Shown here: positions 35,701-45,100 of the stretch, in pieces | Numbering within the stretch: the first letter of the stretch is position 1 | How the letters are laid out: each line of letters opens with the position of its first letter | Origin: Colius striatus | Lineage: Eukaryota; Chordata; Aves; Coliiformes; Coliidae | Length of the DNA stretch: 64,000 nucleotides | Direction of reading: 5' to 3' | NCBI RefSeq assembly: GCF_028858725.1 | Contig: NC_084767.1 | Span: 15,577,895 to 15,641,894, forward strand | Translations under genes and position numbers: made by a program | Notes under the pieces: model-generated | Seen by the model: the letters and a program-made list of their open reading frames with translations, nothing else | What the model was told of the DNA's origin: nothing | Databases searched by the model: none

Positions 35701-38700
35701 GAACTTTAAAAATGCAACTACAGCTCACTGGTACTGCTGCAAGCAATCAACTTTACAAGTACTCATCCTAAGCTAAGTATCATCTGAAAGAGATTCCCCA
35801 CAGATTGCTTTTTAGAAATGCCAAAATACAGACTTCCTCCTGCCTTTGAGAAATCTGTAGAGAGGCTGGAAAACTAGTCCAGTTCTAAAAAGCTGGCAAA
35901 TGTCTCCTATTGCCTCTGTTCCAAGAGGTAATCATGCCAGAGATTTTATAAAAGGCCTTCATTTTGCTTCAGCAGATGATCAACAGTCTGACGTTGTTTA
36001 AAACAATCATCACGTAAAGATTACAGGCTCTTGGTCTGTGTTAGATGCTCCCAAGCAAACAGCCCTATCTCTAGGCTTTTGGACCTGGGCTAGTTGAGCA
36101 TGAGTTAACTTGAATATAGTGCTGCATTTGCTTGTGACTTTTGAAGGCAGCAGCAGCACGTGAACAAGCTGTGAGCAAGTCCTCTGCAGCTTAGCAATGG
36201 TTCAATCTCCTAAAGCCTGTGCAAGTTACCTTCAGATGGGGTTTTGATTTTGCAGTGGGGTCTGCTTAGAATCCCAGCTGATTTCCCTGGAGCAAGCCTG
36301 GATTTCATGGGAGGGCTCAAAGCTAAACTGAGAGCCTCTTAGTGATCTGCAGGTTGTTGAAGCAAACTTTGTGATTTAGCAAAAAAATTCCTGTGCACAG
36401 AGACATTTGTATTGAAATATGATCTCTCCTGTAATGGATTTGATTAAGGCTGTTCGGAACTGTTAAAATAACCACTTTAGTTAAAGTGGCTGAGTATATC
36501 CAAACTATTTACACATGATATAACAGTATCACTCCAATGCAATGCTGGCATTCAGCTGAGAGAGGAGACACGTCTACTTTATAGCTCCCACCTTCACAAA
36601 CAGGAGTGAGGAAACTCCTCTGCAGTGCTGCACTTGGACCTCTTAACTGTCATTACCTAAAGTCCTCCTTATGCTCCTTAACACCTGAGAGACACTACAA
36701 AAATCTGGGATGGATTTGCTAAGATGTGCATTCTAACTTGTTTTGTTTCTCTGGAACAATTAACTGACAATGCAATAAGTAGATAGCTACTTTGCTGCAT
36801 TTGGGACAGAAATTGGACTGAGTCTTTTTTTAAGATGAAAAACGTTATTCCTGTGGGGAAATCTCCATCTCCCAAGTGGGAAGTTGTCTCTATTGGACTG
36901 TGGGACAGTTCATTCTCTCCAGTGGGTCACAGATTCAGTACTTTTCCTCCACAGAGTGCTTTACAGGTACTGTCTGCACATTTACAGAATCTTGAGTTTT
37001 ATTGCTGTCTTTCAGAATGAGAAACACAAGCATCAGCTGATGCGCCCTGGCCAAAGCAGCAGAGGAAGATAGTTCCTTGGTACTGTGATCTTTGTCTCAT
37101 GCTCTGCTGTGGAGCCCAAGTTCTTCTAGAGGCTAATTATTTTGGATGATGCTTTAGTTACTTATGTATAGGTGCATCTGAAAATGCCATTAGGCACTTA
37201 ACTGAGTGTTTTGATAATTTTGTACTTTGTCAGATGGAGTGTGTGCTGTTCTGTAGCTGAGCTGGTGTTACATGTTCCCATTGTCAGACAGGCAAACAGC
37301 TCAGGTTACTCCATGTGCATGTTTCCTTGTTAGACTGTAAGGCACAGGAGCTTTGCAGTTAGAATCATAGAAGCATTACGATTGAGAAAGGCCTTTAAGG
37401 TCATTGAGTCCAGCCACTAACCTCATACTGTCAAGCCCGTCACTAATTAAACCATGTCCTTCAGCACCTTGTCTATGTGCCTTTTCAATATCTCCAGGGA
37501 TGGTGACTCCACCGTCTCCCTGGGCAGCCTGTGCCTGTGTGTGTAACAACCCTCTCAGTGAAAAAATTCTTTCTAATGTCCAATCTAAACCTCCCCTGGT
37601 GCAACTTGAGCCCATTTACTCTTGTCCTAATTGTGGTGCTGAGGTCACTAGAAAGTTCACCCCCTAAGTATCATATAAAACTAATGCAGGGATGTGACTT
37701 TTCTCTTTTGTCTTACCACAGAGGTGAAGCCTGAGGTGAATTCTCATAAGCGCCATGAAAGTCTTCAGCTTCACTCTTGGAGTTCATCTGACTGAAGTTT
37801 GTGGCTTCTGCTCGACTGCCCAGCCCTGTTGTGTCTGTGCTGTAGGACAGCAGGCTAGCTGCCTCTCGATCCTTGGCTCCTGTCTGGCTATTCCTAGGGA
37901 AGGTGGGTTTCTTCATGGTAACTTGCATAGCAGGGCTGTGGGCAGCACTCACAAAGCTTTCCAGCTCTTTTGCTCCTGGAATTAGAATTGTCCACAAGTC
38001 AGGTAGAAAGCAGTGGTCGTTTACCAGTATAGTGCACTGCAGTAACAGAGGGAGAGAAACTAGTATGTCTGTGAAGGAGGATGAGAGTTCAGCCTGCCTG
38101 GGCCCTGCAGGAACCAAGACCTCCACAGCTGCTTTAGCCAAACCTGACTTCTCCCAGGGCTGGTGAAATTTAGTTTCTATGGAAGATGCTGTTCCATTTG
38201 GAGATGGCTTTCAGCAGAAGCTAGACACCTTGTGTTACAATAAAAAAAGTATAGTTACAGCCAAGGTGTTGGTCTGACGAGGACTCCCTGAAGTGATGAA
38301 ACTCAGGGATGAGTCCTCCGTGAGAGGGAACATCATCTTCATCTTGTCATCCTTGACCCGCGAGAGAGAGACCAAGAGCAGAAATGCAGAACAACTTGCA
38401 TCTAGCTTTGAGAAGTACCCAAGCAGACTCCATTTTTGGGGCATTTCTTTTCTTTTTAGACTAGTGACTTCTACTTGACAAATAACTGTGACTCTATCTG
38501 ATGTTCAGCATCAGCAGAAAATTCTCTTGTGCTTAGTTGCTCAGGTCAGATATCCACATGCTTACCTGGGGAAACGGAGAGACGTGCACTGGATGCTGCA
38601 GATCCAAATTCATTTTCAGCAACACATTTAAATATTCCAGAGTCTTCTGGAAAAGCTTCTGTAATAACCAGGGTACAGACTTCCTCTGAAATCACAAATT

Positions 38701-40613
38701 CAGACATGCTGTTGTACCATAGAAGCCAAATGTTAGCTTGTAGGAACTGGCCCTTACAGAAAGACTGTTGCCTTGTGATGGGGCTTGACAGCAATAAAAT
38801 GCAAATAAGGGATGTAAAGGACATAGGAAGTCAAGGGATTCAGAAGGAGTGAAGTTGAAGGAAGAATCTTTCTTCCAATGACTTCAATGAAATGAAGCAC
38901 ATTTTTTTCCTAAATTCTGTCTTTTCTTGTGTGAGTTTAAACCCCAGGAAAGATTGTAGTCAGAGGGGTTAATGAGTTTTCCCTTAATATATAGGGTACT
39001 TTTCCTTGACTGAATGTAAGAGAGAATAGCTCTTTCATTGTGTTGTGAAAAAATTCAGGGCCTTTCAGGTGCTTGTATCAAAATGAAGAAAGCTCTTAGC
39101 CTGGTGCTGAATGCTATCTTCTGTCTACTCTTTGAAGATTATTGTTGTATCTTGGATGAGGTGGGAAAAACTAAGTGTGGGGTAATTAACCAATGAGACA
39201 TCTAACAAAAAATGTGTGGCATACTTACCAGGAACTGCTGATGAACAGGCCTCTGCTCAAAATAAGAGAAAAAAATAAATGGTTATAATACCATAATGGA
39301 AGAAAGACCTTCAGCCCTTCCTTTACCACCTTAGCTGTCATCTTGGTTACAAAGGGACCACCTCCTGTTCTGTCCATCAAGAGAAATAGTATCTAGATAG
39401 GAGAAGATCAGGTTTGACTGGAAACTGATGGTACAAACATCTTTTTGCTGAGGTAATACAGAAAGAACTCCACAGATTTTGGAGTTAGTCACTGTGAATT
39501 TGGCCCACTGGAGTGATGACCTCGTGTCTGGGAGAGTTATAAATTGTTTAGAATGTGCTTATATTTCACCTTTTTCCTGTGTTCATCAGTAGTTATACAA
39601 AGACAATGCCTCTATGTCTCAGCAGTACTTTCATTAGTAACTAACAGCATGGCAGTCTCCTCCCATTGGGCCTGACCTGCTCACATTGCCAGAGAACGCA
39701 CAGGCTCTGTACTGCAGCCTGTGACTTCAGGTTGTCTGATACTTGTAAAGTGGACTCTGCCTCTGTGAACGCGTACATTCTCTTAATTTTTATTGCAGTT
39801 CTTGTTTCACTCTTGTACAGTAATTTTAGTGGCACAGTGATATCAGACATAGTAATACCCACTTTTTCGTAGTATTCGGAAGTCAGCAGAATCTGTGATC
39901 TGATCATATTCTCTGTACCAGTGAACCTGTAAGGTGGGTGTAGCACGAATGCGACATTCAAATACCACTAATTGACCCTTTGTAGCTCTTATGTTTTGTA
40001 GACCCTGAAGGAGGAAAAAAAACTGTGTTAAATATTTCCCATTGAAGCAATTATTCCAGAGTGATACACTCTACAGTGAAGAAGATGAGCTCGTGCCCTT
40101 ATTTTTATTTTACTTATAACTGTTGATCTAATTCTAAATGCATTTGCAGTGAGTTGTAAGTGGAGTTGTTTGGTTTTTTTCACCTCTAGACCAGTGCTCA
40201 TTAAAAGGTTTTATCTTGCTTATGCGTTTAAATAAAGATACAAGTGCAGGAAAAACATCTGTTCCAGTGGATACAACATAATAAGGGAGGTTACTATGAG
40301 AGGTTTCCAGTTCAGCCTCATTTGTAAGAAATAAATGAGGTGAATTCACATAAGTGGTTCTGTCTGCCTGGAACGTTTAGCAGGTAAGATGTTTGATAGC
40401 ATTCCTAATGAAACAAATGGCTTTTTTTAAAATTGTAAATGAACCAGCTTCCCAGCCTCAAAATACCTTCTGCTGGAGCAAGAAAACTCAATATCTAATG
40501 CTAATGGCTGCAGAACAAGCTATGTCTTTCTGCCAGCCTGTGCTCTTTACCTTTGTAAACACAGGTGTGCTTCCATAGGCTGACCCAGTCAGGCTCGCTG
40601 AGGGACTCTGCAT
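20003..40613 (-). CDS. MYOT: MYOT, myotilin; predicted long form with three Ig domains
   Basis: Exons, first to last: 40551..40613, 39863..40004, 39229..39252, 38566..38685, 37717..37975, 30763..31365, 28462..28615, 25892..25993, 23834..23883, 23145..23277, 21852..22059, 21225..21390, 20597..20730, 20003..20175. They sum to 2331 nt (776 residues plus TAA) and all junctions keep phase. Order: palladin-like Ig (about 17-116), Ser-rich linker, myotilin Ser-rich region (FNYERPKHF at 276), EALIQDLEKKL helix (about 440), Ig (about 525-620), Ig (about 625-720), C-terminal tail. The last nine exons match mammalian myotilin closely. Myotilin cross-links F-actin at the muscle Z-disc and binds alpha-actinin and filamin C; its C-terminus (ESDEL here, ESEEL in man) is a PDZ ligand for ZASP- and FATZ-type partners. 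The first five exons have no counterpart in the mammalian protein. Gene identity is near certain; joining the upstream exons into one transcript is inference from phase and homology. Confidence 0.85.
21225..23277 (-). CDS. MYOT: MYOT exons for Ig 2 and start of Ig 3
   Basis: Exon 23145..23277 (PRFTQVPEDIVIEEGRFCRL) opens the first conserved Ig domain. Exon 21852..22059 (VSGLPTPDVMWYQNGR, then KMIVSEKGFHS and DAGTYECVAVNRAGEA) completes it. Exon 21225..21390 (FIFKPQSKK, then LECQISAVP and WKRNNEMVQYNTDRI) opens the next Ig. The Cys, Trp and DAGxYxC residues of I-set Ig folds are present. In mammals these domains carry actin, filamin and dimer contacts. Confidence 0.96.
23834..28615 (-). CDS. 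MYOT: MYOT exons between the Ser-rich region and Ig 2
   Basis: Exon 28462..28615 encodes GTKEALIQDLEKKLRCKDSL, the short helix conserved in myotilin. Exon 25892..25993 encodes RLTYEERMARRLLGP. The 50-nt exon 23834..23883 encodes HHNAENIRLQVPTTHV. Acceptors and donors are canonical. The introns 23884-25891 and 25994-28461 hold nothing I recognise. Confidence 0.95.
28616..30762 (-). other. MYOT: MYOT intron without recognised content
   Basis: Between the Ser-rich exon and the EALIQDLEKKL exon. I see no repeat family, RNA gene or additional exon. Confidence 0.6.
30763..31365 (-). CDS. MYOT: MYOT large Ser-rich exon, open upstream of the mammalian start
   Basis: A 603-nt exon. It begins with one base completing a codon after TTTTCCTTAAG and ends two bases into a codon at GTAAGT. 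From codon 276 it reads FNYERPKHFIQS, the start of mammalian myotilin, but the preceding codon (31149-31151) is ACA, not ATG. About 70 further codons precede it in frame, Ser/Pro/Gln rich (SIQEPSQESFCGLPPSFYQ). In-frame Mets lie at 31197-31199 and 31164-31166, both with weak start context. The Ser-rich disease region of human myotilin corresponds to KFSSSSSLSSSI here. Confidence 0.95.
32336..32348 (-). promoter_or_regulatory. MYOT: candidate TATA box for a short MYOT transcript
   Basis: Minus strand reads GGGTATATATAGC. CAGCTG E-boxes, the type bound by MyoD-family factors, lie at 32562-32567 (upstream) and 32323-32328 (near the expected start). It is about 1 kb upstream of exon 30763..31365. 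A chance match cannot be excluded. Confidence 0.25.
33030..33490. promoter_or_regulatory. intronic CpG island in MYOT
   Basis: CG-dense block (for example CCGCGTGGGCCGCGGGAGGA) within the large MYOT intron. It may be an internal promoter for short myotilin, a promoter of an unrelated non-coding RNA, or a silent GC-rich block. Confidence 0.5.
37361..37645 (-). mobile_element. CR1 LINE fragment
   Basis: Plus strand begins AGAATCATAGAAGCATTACG, continues GAAAGGCCTTTAAGGTCATT and CCCTGGGCAGCCTGTGCCTG: the reverse complement of a CR1 3' end. It lies in the MYOT intron, with its edge only about 70 bases from the donor of exon 37717..37975. Confidence 0.9.
37717..37975 (-). CDS. MYOT: MYOT long-form exon: Ser-rich linker
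   Basis: A 259-nt exon after TTCTAATTCCAG, ending at GTAAGA. It begins by completing a Gly codon and reads AKELESFVSAAHSPAMQVTM, ending with two bases (TG) of a codon. The following exon supplies T, giving Cys-Glu-Asn-Pro-His. The stretch is Ser/Thr rich with no fold I recognise. Its exact phase fit on both sides is the main evidence that the upstream Ig belongs to myotilin. Confidence 0.8.
38566..38685 (-). CDS. MYOT: MYOT long-form exon: second half of N-terminal Ig
   Basis: A 120-nt exon following ATTTGTGATTTCAG, donor GTAAGC. It encodes EVCTLVITEAFPEDSG, then FKCVAENEFGSAASSARLSV: strands E to G of an I-set Ig domain with the D-x-G-x-F/Y-x-C signature. The wording EEVCTLVI...EDSG resembles EEICTLVI...EDSG of palladin and myopalladin. 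Confidence 0.85.
39229..39252 (-). CDS. MYOT: MYOT long-form 24-nt microexon
   Basis: Flanked by a strong tract and acceptor (TTTTTTTCTCTTATTTTGAG then CAG) and a GTAAGT donor. With the flanking bases it reads KACSSAVPE, giving RILRKKACSSAVPEEVCTLV across three exons. Palladin and myopalladin carry a similar insert at this place (KKPRSMAEPEEICTLV). Because 24 is a multiple of three, skipping keeps the frame. Confidence 0.75.
39863..40004 (-). CDS. MYOT: MYOT long-form exon: first half of N-terminal Ig
   Basis: A 142-nt exon after TTTCCTCCTTCAG, donor GTGGGT. It encodes GLQNIRATKGQLVVFECRIR, then VHWYREYDQITDSADFRIL. The Cys and Trp of the Ig fold are present, and the motif GQLVVFEC...WYRE...DFRIL is that of one Ig domain of palladin and myopalladin. 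Confidence 0.85.
40551..40613 (-). CDS. MYOT: MYOT long-form first coding exon
   Basis: A 63-nt exon after CTTTTCTATGCTTTACAG, donor GTAAAG. It encodes MQSPSASLTGSAYGSTPVFT and a final Lys, the run-in to the Ig domain (palladin family proteins have PVFTK here). Its first three bases are ATG. Joined to the 42085-42158 exon the start context is ACAATGC, and the upstream frame contains stops, so translation probably begins here. Confidence 0.7.
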
Positions 40614-40844
40614 CTGTAAAGCATAGAAAAGTGATTTTTTTTTTTAGCTTGAATTTCTCACATGCAGAAACCTATCTGTGTGGCTGGCACTTTACTTTGA
40701 AACAGAAGAAGGTATCAGACTGTTTTATCATGTGCCATCCTAATAGATACCCTGTGGAGAGTCTCCATTCAGGTGCTCCAAGAGGAAACGCCTCCCTGGC
40801 CTGTGAACACCAAGGTTGTGGAAAGAGGAGCTGATAACTGGTAA

Positions 40845-41032
40845 ATGTTTCTGACTGGAGCAGGCTGCCCAGATGAGTTGTGGAGTTTCCTTCTCTAGAG
40901 ACATTCAAAACTCAACCCACCTAGACAAGTTCCTGTGTGACCTACTATAGTTGGTCCTGTTCTGGCAGGGGGGTTGGACTGGATGATCTTTTGAGGTCCC
41001 TTCCAACCCTTAAGATTCTGTGATTCTGTGAT
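40845..41032 (+). mobile_element. CR1 LINE fragment
   Basis: Reads CAGGCTGCCCAGATGAGTTG, then GGACTGGATGATCTTTTGAG and ends ATTCTGTGATTCTGTG. Plus orientation, antisense to MYOT, between the probable 5'UTR exon and the first coding exon. Confidence 0.92.
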
Positions 41033-42084
41033 CTCAGAGCTATAAGACAACTAGTTGCCCACATTTTGTAGTCTCTATGTAAAAATCAGTGAGGCTTGCC
41101 AATAGTAGTCTCCTTCTACAGAGATTTCCTACTTGGTTTAGTTGATCTCAGGTCTAGCTCTTTTTGGTTTGTGTGCTATATGAAGTAACTACAATGAGAC
41201 TGAATGTAGAGAAATGAGCAGGAACTTTGGTGTTTTGTCCTGAAATCCCCCTGTAAAGCTCCACTGGTGCAGAGGTTAAAATAAGGTCTCTGGTTAATCA
41301 AGAAAGGCAGTTTTCAGGTGATCAAATGTTTGCAGTGCAGGACAGGTCCTTATTCCTTATGGTGGTGCACTGAAGTGCACTTTCATTGGCCCAATCTAGC
41401 TTTTGAACTACATATCTTGCATATAAATGTGCAACTGGAATGCTTGGATTTGTTTTGTGTTGTCACTGGTCTTTTATATCATCACTCTTTTTTTCAGAAA
41501 TAACCCAAGTTATCATCTCTTTCCCTCCCAGCCTGAGTTAAGTTGTTAGTCTGTCTCTAGATAGTCTGACCTCCCTAGCTCTTGACCAAATATGTGCTCT
41601 AAACCAACTATCTGTTATGAAGTGAATCTTTGGAGTAGGCTGACAAATAGCTGAGCTGCATGGCAACCCTTCAAGCATTTCCAGCCCTGTTGCCTGCTTC
41701 ATCACTTCTCTTAGCAATTCTGTCTGGGAAATGTTCCAAGCCAGAAAACCCTTTTCAGGGCTTAGGATCCATTCTTCAGATTCATGATGACCCTTGTGTC
41801 TTAGTCATTTACTGAAGATGTGCTTAAGCTGATCCTTACAAAGTATTTGTAGAATACTATAAATACTTTAAAAAATGTGTGACCTACTTTTTGAGGGCTG
41901 AATTAAAGTGGTGTAACTGGTGAACTGAAGTCTAGAGACTTCATTGGCTGAGGAACCAACAGTCAACAAAACACTGGTGACTTTCCACTTTTTCCTAGCT
42001 TGAGGGAAAAAAATAAACAGGACAGGATAGAGACAGAGACTTCAGCAGGCTGAATATACTTGACCCAACAGTCTTTGTACTTAC

Positions 42085-42158
42085 TGTGACATTCCTCTGG
42101 CCCTGCTAAGATGCTGAGACTTGAAAGGAGGCTTAGCCTTCGGATTTACCCTATGAAC
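42085..42158 (-). other. MYOT: probable 5'UTR exon of long MYOT
   Basis: A 74-nt segment between TGTTTGTCTCTCCAG and a GTAAGTAC donor. In the frame of the next exon it has TAG, TAA and TAG. The alternative open frame (VHRVNPKAKPPFKSQHLSRA) would hit a stop within the next exon, so a non-coding role is the better reading. The acceptor means at least one more exon lies further upstream (higher coordinates). Confidence 0.5.
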
Positions 42159-45100
42159 CTGGAGAGACAAACATAACTTGGTTTGTTTAGAAGTATCTCC
42201 TTTTCCTTACAATGCAACAATGGCTCTGTTTCGTGAACTGAGCATGTGTTGGCTGGAGAGCAAGTGGTATGTTCCAGAGAAAACAGAAGCATCCTTAGTA
42301 TTTGAGAGTAGACTCAGGTCACCCACCTTCTTTTAACTGAGGTTATGAATGCAGACCTTTGTAAAAGACCCAAATCCCCCATGAAAACTGGCTTCAGGGT
42401 GGAGATCACATTTTTCTGCATTTGGATGGAAGAATCTAAAGAAAACTCTTGTTACTTTAGCTAAAGTGGTACCTCATAAACCAGCTAACAGATCCTTCTC
42501 ATAAGGGCTGTAGTATACTGGATTGACATAAAAAAAGAGTTACTGATGACTTATTAGCTCACAGTACTAAGTGAAGGTTTACAGATTTCATCTTTGTTTC
42601 CCTTTTGCTATAGCAAGAGAGATTTTTCTTGGTGGAGTACTGCAGGCTAATGATCCTGGTTTCTCCTAGGCCCAGTTGCATCAGCAAAAATGCTGGTCTT
42701 GATAAATAACTTGCAGCAGCAGTGGTAACTTCAAATTTGAGGTTTTCTATCTGACTGTCACTGTGTCTTGAAGTCACATTTATAGAGATGCAGATAGGTG
42801 CATGGTGTAGAGATATGGAGGCAACTCAACAGGCTAGGATTTAGTTACCTCAAATGGGCTACAAAGGCACCCATCTCATCAAATAAAATCAGCATATACA
42901 TCTGAATGCTTCAGAAGCTTTGCATAGCTGTTTGGTCCAAATAATTTATTTGAGCTCTGTTCTCTTTCTTTCTTGCTTTCTGTCACTCTCCAAAACAGTC
43001 ATAACTGATTACAGTGAAGGATATTTTGCAGTCTCGTTGGATTTGACTGGTGTAGCCACGTGTCAACTGCAGGCAGCCATGTGAGACAATGGGCTGCTGC
43101 AAGGCAGGCAGGCATCTCTGATGAGAACGTGTCACTGTGTGCCTCATCCAAACCTGCAGTATGTTACCCTTGGCCTTGGTCCAGCAAACTGGTTACACAT
43201 GTACTTGGACCACCCATGGCCTTCATATTTCTCTCTGTTGCTCTTGAGTTATAAGTATCTCTCAAGCAGTTCCAGGATGGCTCCTGTCCAAGGTTATGTC
43301 ATGTGGCCATCAACAGGGCTGGGCCGTGATGCAAGGACTGGAGGATAATCCCAAGCTCTTGGATGTGAGAGGAGAGCCTGGGAAGCCAATGTTATTGCGT
43401 TGCCCTGGGTTCGCGCCACAAACCAATCCTGGCTGTGTTCCACCACAGATCCCTGTAGTGCTGTTTGCATTGCCTCCTTGCAGTCTATCAGGTAGTGGTC
43501 AGTGTAGTCAATTTTCAGGAGCTGTGAAACAGGCTGATTTTTTTCTTTCTTTTTTCTGATTTTCTGCCAGAGAAAAAAGGGCAGTGAAAAATCAGGTATG
43601 TGCAGACTGTGAAAGGAGCCCCTGGGCTGACACATCTGCTTTAAAGATCACCTCACACAATTGAAACAGCATCAGCAAAAATCTGTTGGTGAATCTATCT
43701 CCCCCTTTGTACAATAAAAAACTTAATTCTCCTCTGGAGATAGAGGAGACCATTAATCTTGGTTGTTGCACTGTCTCAAGTCTGAAATTGGGCAGGACAC
43801 ACAAAGAAACAGCAGGCACAGACATGCTCCTTAGCAGGAGTAAGTGAACTGGTCAGTGGTGGGAATGTGGCAGGTTGTGGTTTAACATTGAAACACAATG
43901 AGGCACTCCACGAAACTCCGACAGAAAGGCTGGACACACCTTATCTGCAGTGAGAAGCAAGATCTTGGAGAGAGGTTGGTCTACTGAACTGAATAACAAC
44001 AGCTTCTAACAAGATTCCAGCCATAATAAAACAGGCACTGAACTTTAGCACTAAGCAGGAATAGCACTAGCTTATGAATTTGTGCCCAAGACACTTACTC
44101 AGTTGTGTGGCATTAATTCCTCAATGCGATGATTACTGCTAAGACCTTCTGACCATGGCCAAAGATGATGGCTGTCAAAGTTGCAAGTGAAACTGGACTG
44201 ATGCCATGTAACATGCCAAGCACAATGAATACAGGAAGCTATATATGTGATGCTGCAGCTGCAGCTAGGCTAATCTCTTGCCAAAGCAGATCTTATGAGT
44301 TCAATCGAGAGGAGATCCCACCATTGGGAAGTCTATTTGGGCTCGGCTGCTGTAGGTGTGTCTACTGTTTAAAGCAAAAACCATCCTTGAAATCCACATT
44401 GGCTGGAGCACTGTGGTTTGTAGGTAAACTCATCCATGTGTGTGGTTTATGTTAGATGCTCTGCTCTCATCTCCTGTTTTGTGGTCCTTCCATTTCACAG
44501 TTTACTTCTCATTAGTTTGTTGGATGATTTCACTGCTATTATTGAGTTGGAATAAATAAGAGTTTATAGGAATAGATGAAAAGGCTTATAAGTTTCATTA
44601 CCGGAACAGTCACTGGTTTAGTCTGAATTTCCTGGTTTTGTTTGAGACCTGGTAACATTGAGGCTTGGTGTATTTAGTGAAGCAGGAGACTTCTAGGTGT
44701 GCTGAATGTGATGGCAGGCTGAATGTAGGAGAATAGATGCACTGAGAACATTTGGACTCTGGCTGCAACGCTGACCAGCCCTGCTCCTACTAACTGGTTT
44801 CACGTGATTGAAATGGGGGGGCTTCTGTGTGAGTGCAAAGCGGATTTGTATATGTGGCCGTCCAACTTAGCAGTAAAAATGAGATGAGGTCATTCAGCTT
44901 CCAAGAAAACACTAGAACATTACTCTCAGGGATCTGTTTTCTCTCTGATGTGTCTGCTTTTCTTTAAGTTATGAGTGATGCTCCAAGCTTCTTTAACTAT
45001 CTGTTTTCAGACTCCTGTGATCCTGTTCCCGGGTCTTGCCAAGCTGCAGGCATTACGTGCCCCTCTGTCCACGTTTGCCTTGCTAAGCAGAGAGGCTGTC

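Larger units (their letters stand above)
31366..37716 (-). other. MYOT: large intron of long MYOT
   Basis: A 6.35-kb intron joining the palladin-like exons to the mammal-like exons. It contains a candidate TATA box (32336-32348), a CpG-rich block (33030-33490), an 18-bp palindrome (36472-36489) and a CR1 copy (37361-37645). If a short myotilin is made, its promoter should be here. Confidence 0.65.

Noticed and set aside
39863-40613. A separate palladin-like gene rather than part of MYOT
   Set aside because: Every junction keeps phase into the MYOT Ser-rich exon, there is no stop or poly(A) site between, and the MYOT exon itself lacks the usual start Met. One gene explains all of this.
42085-42158. 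Reading the 74-nt exon as coding (VHRVNPKAKPPF...)
   Set aside because: In that frame the next exon meets a stop codon after a few residues; in the frame that fits the next exon it contains three stops.
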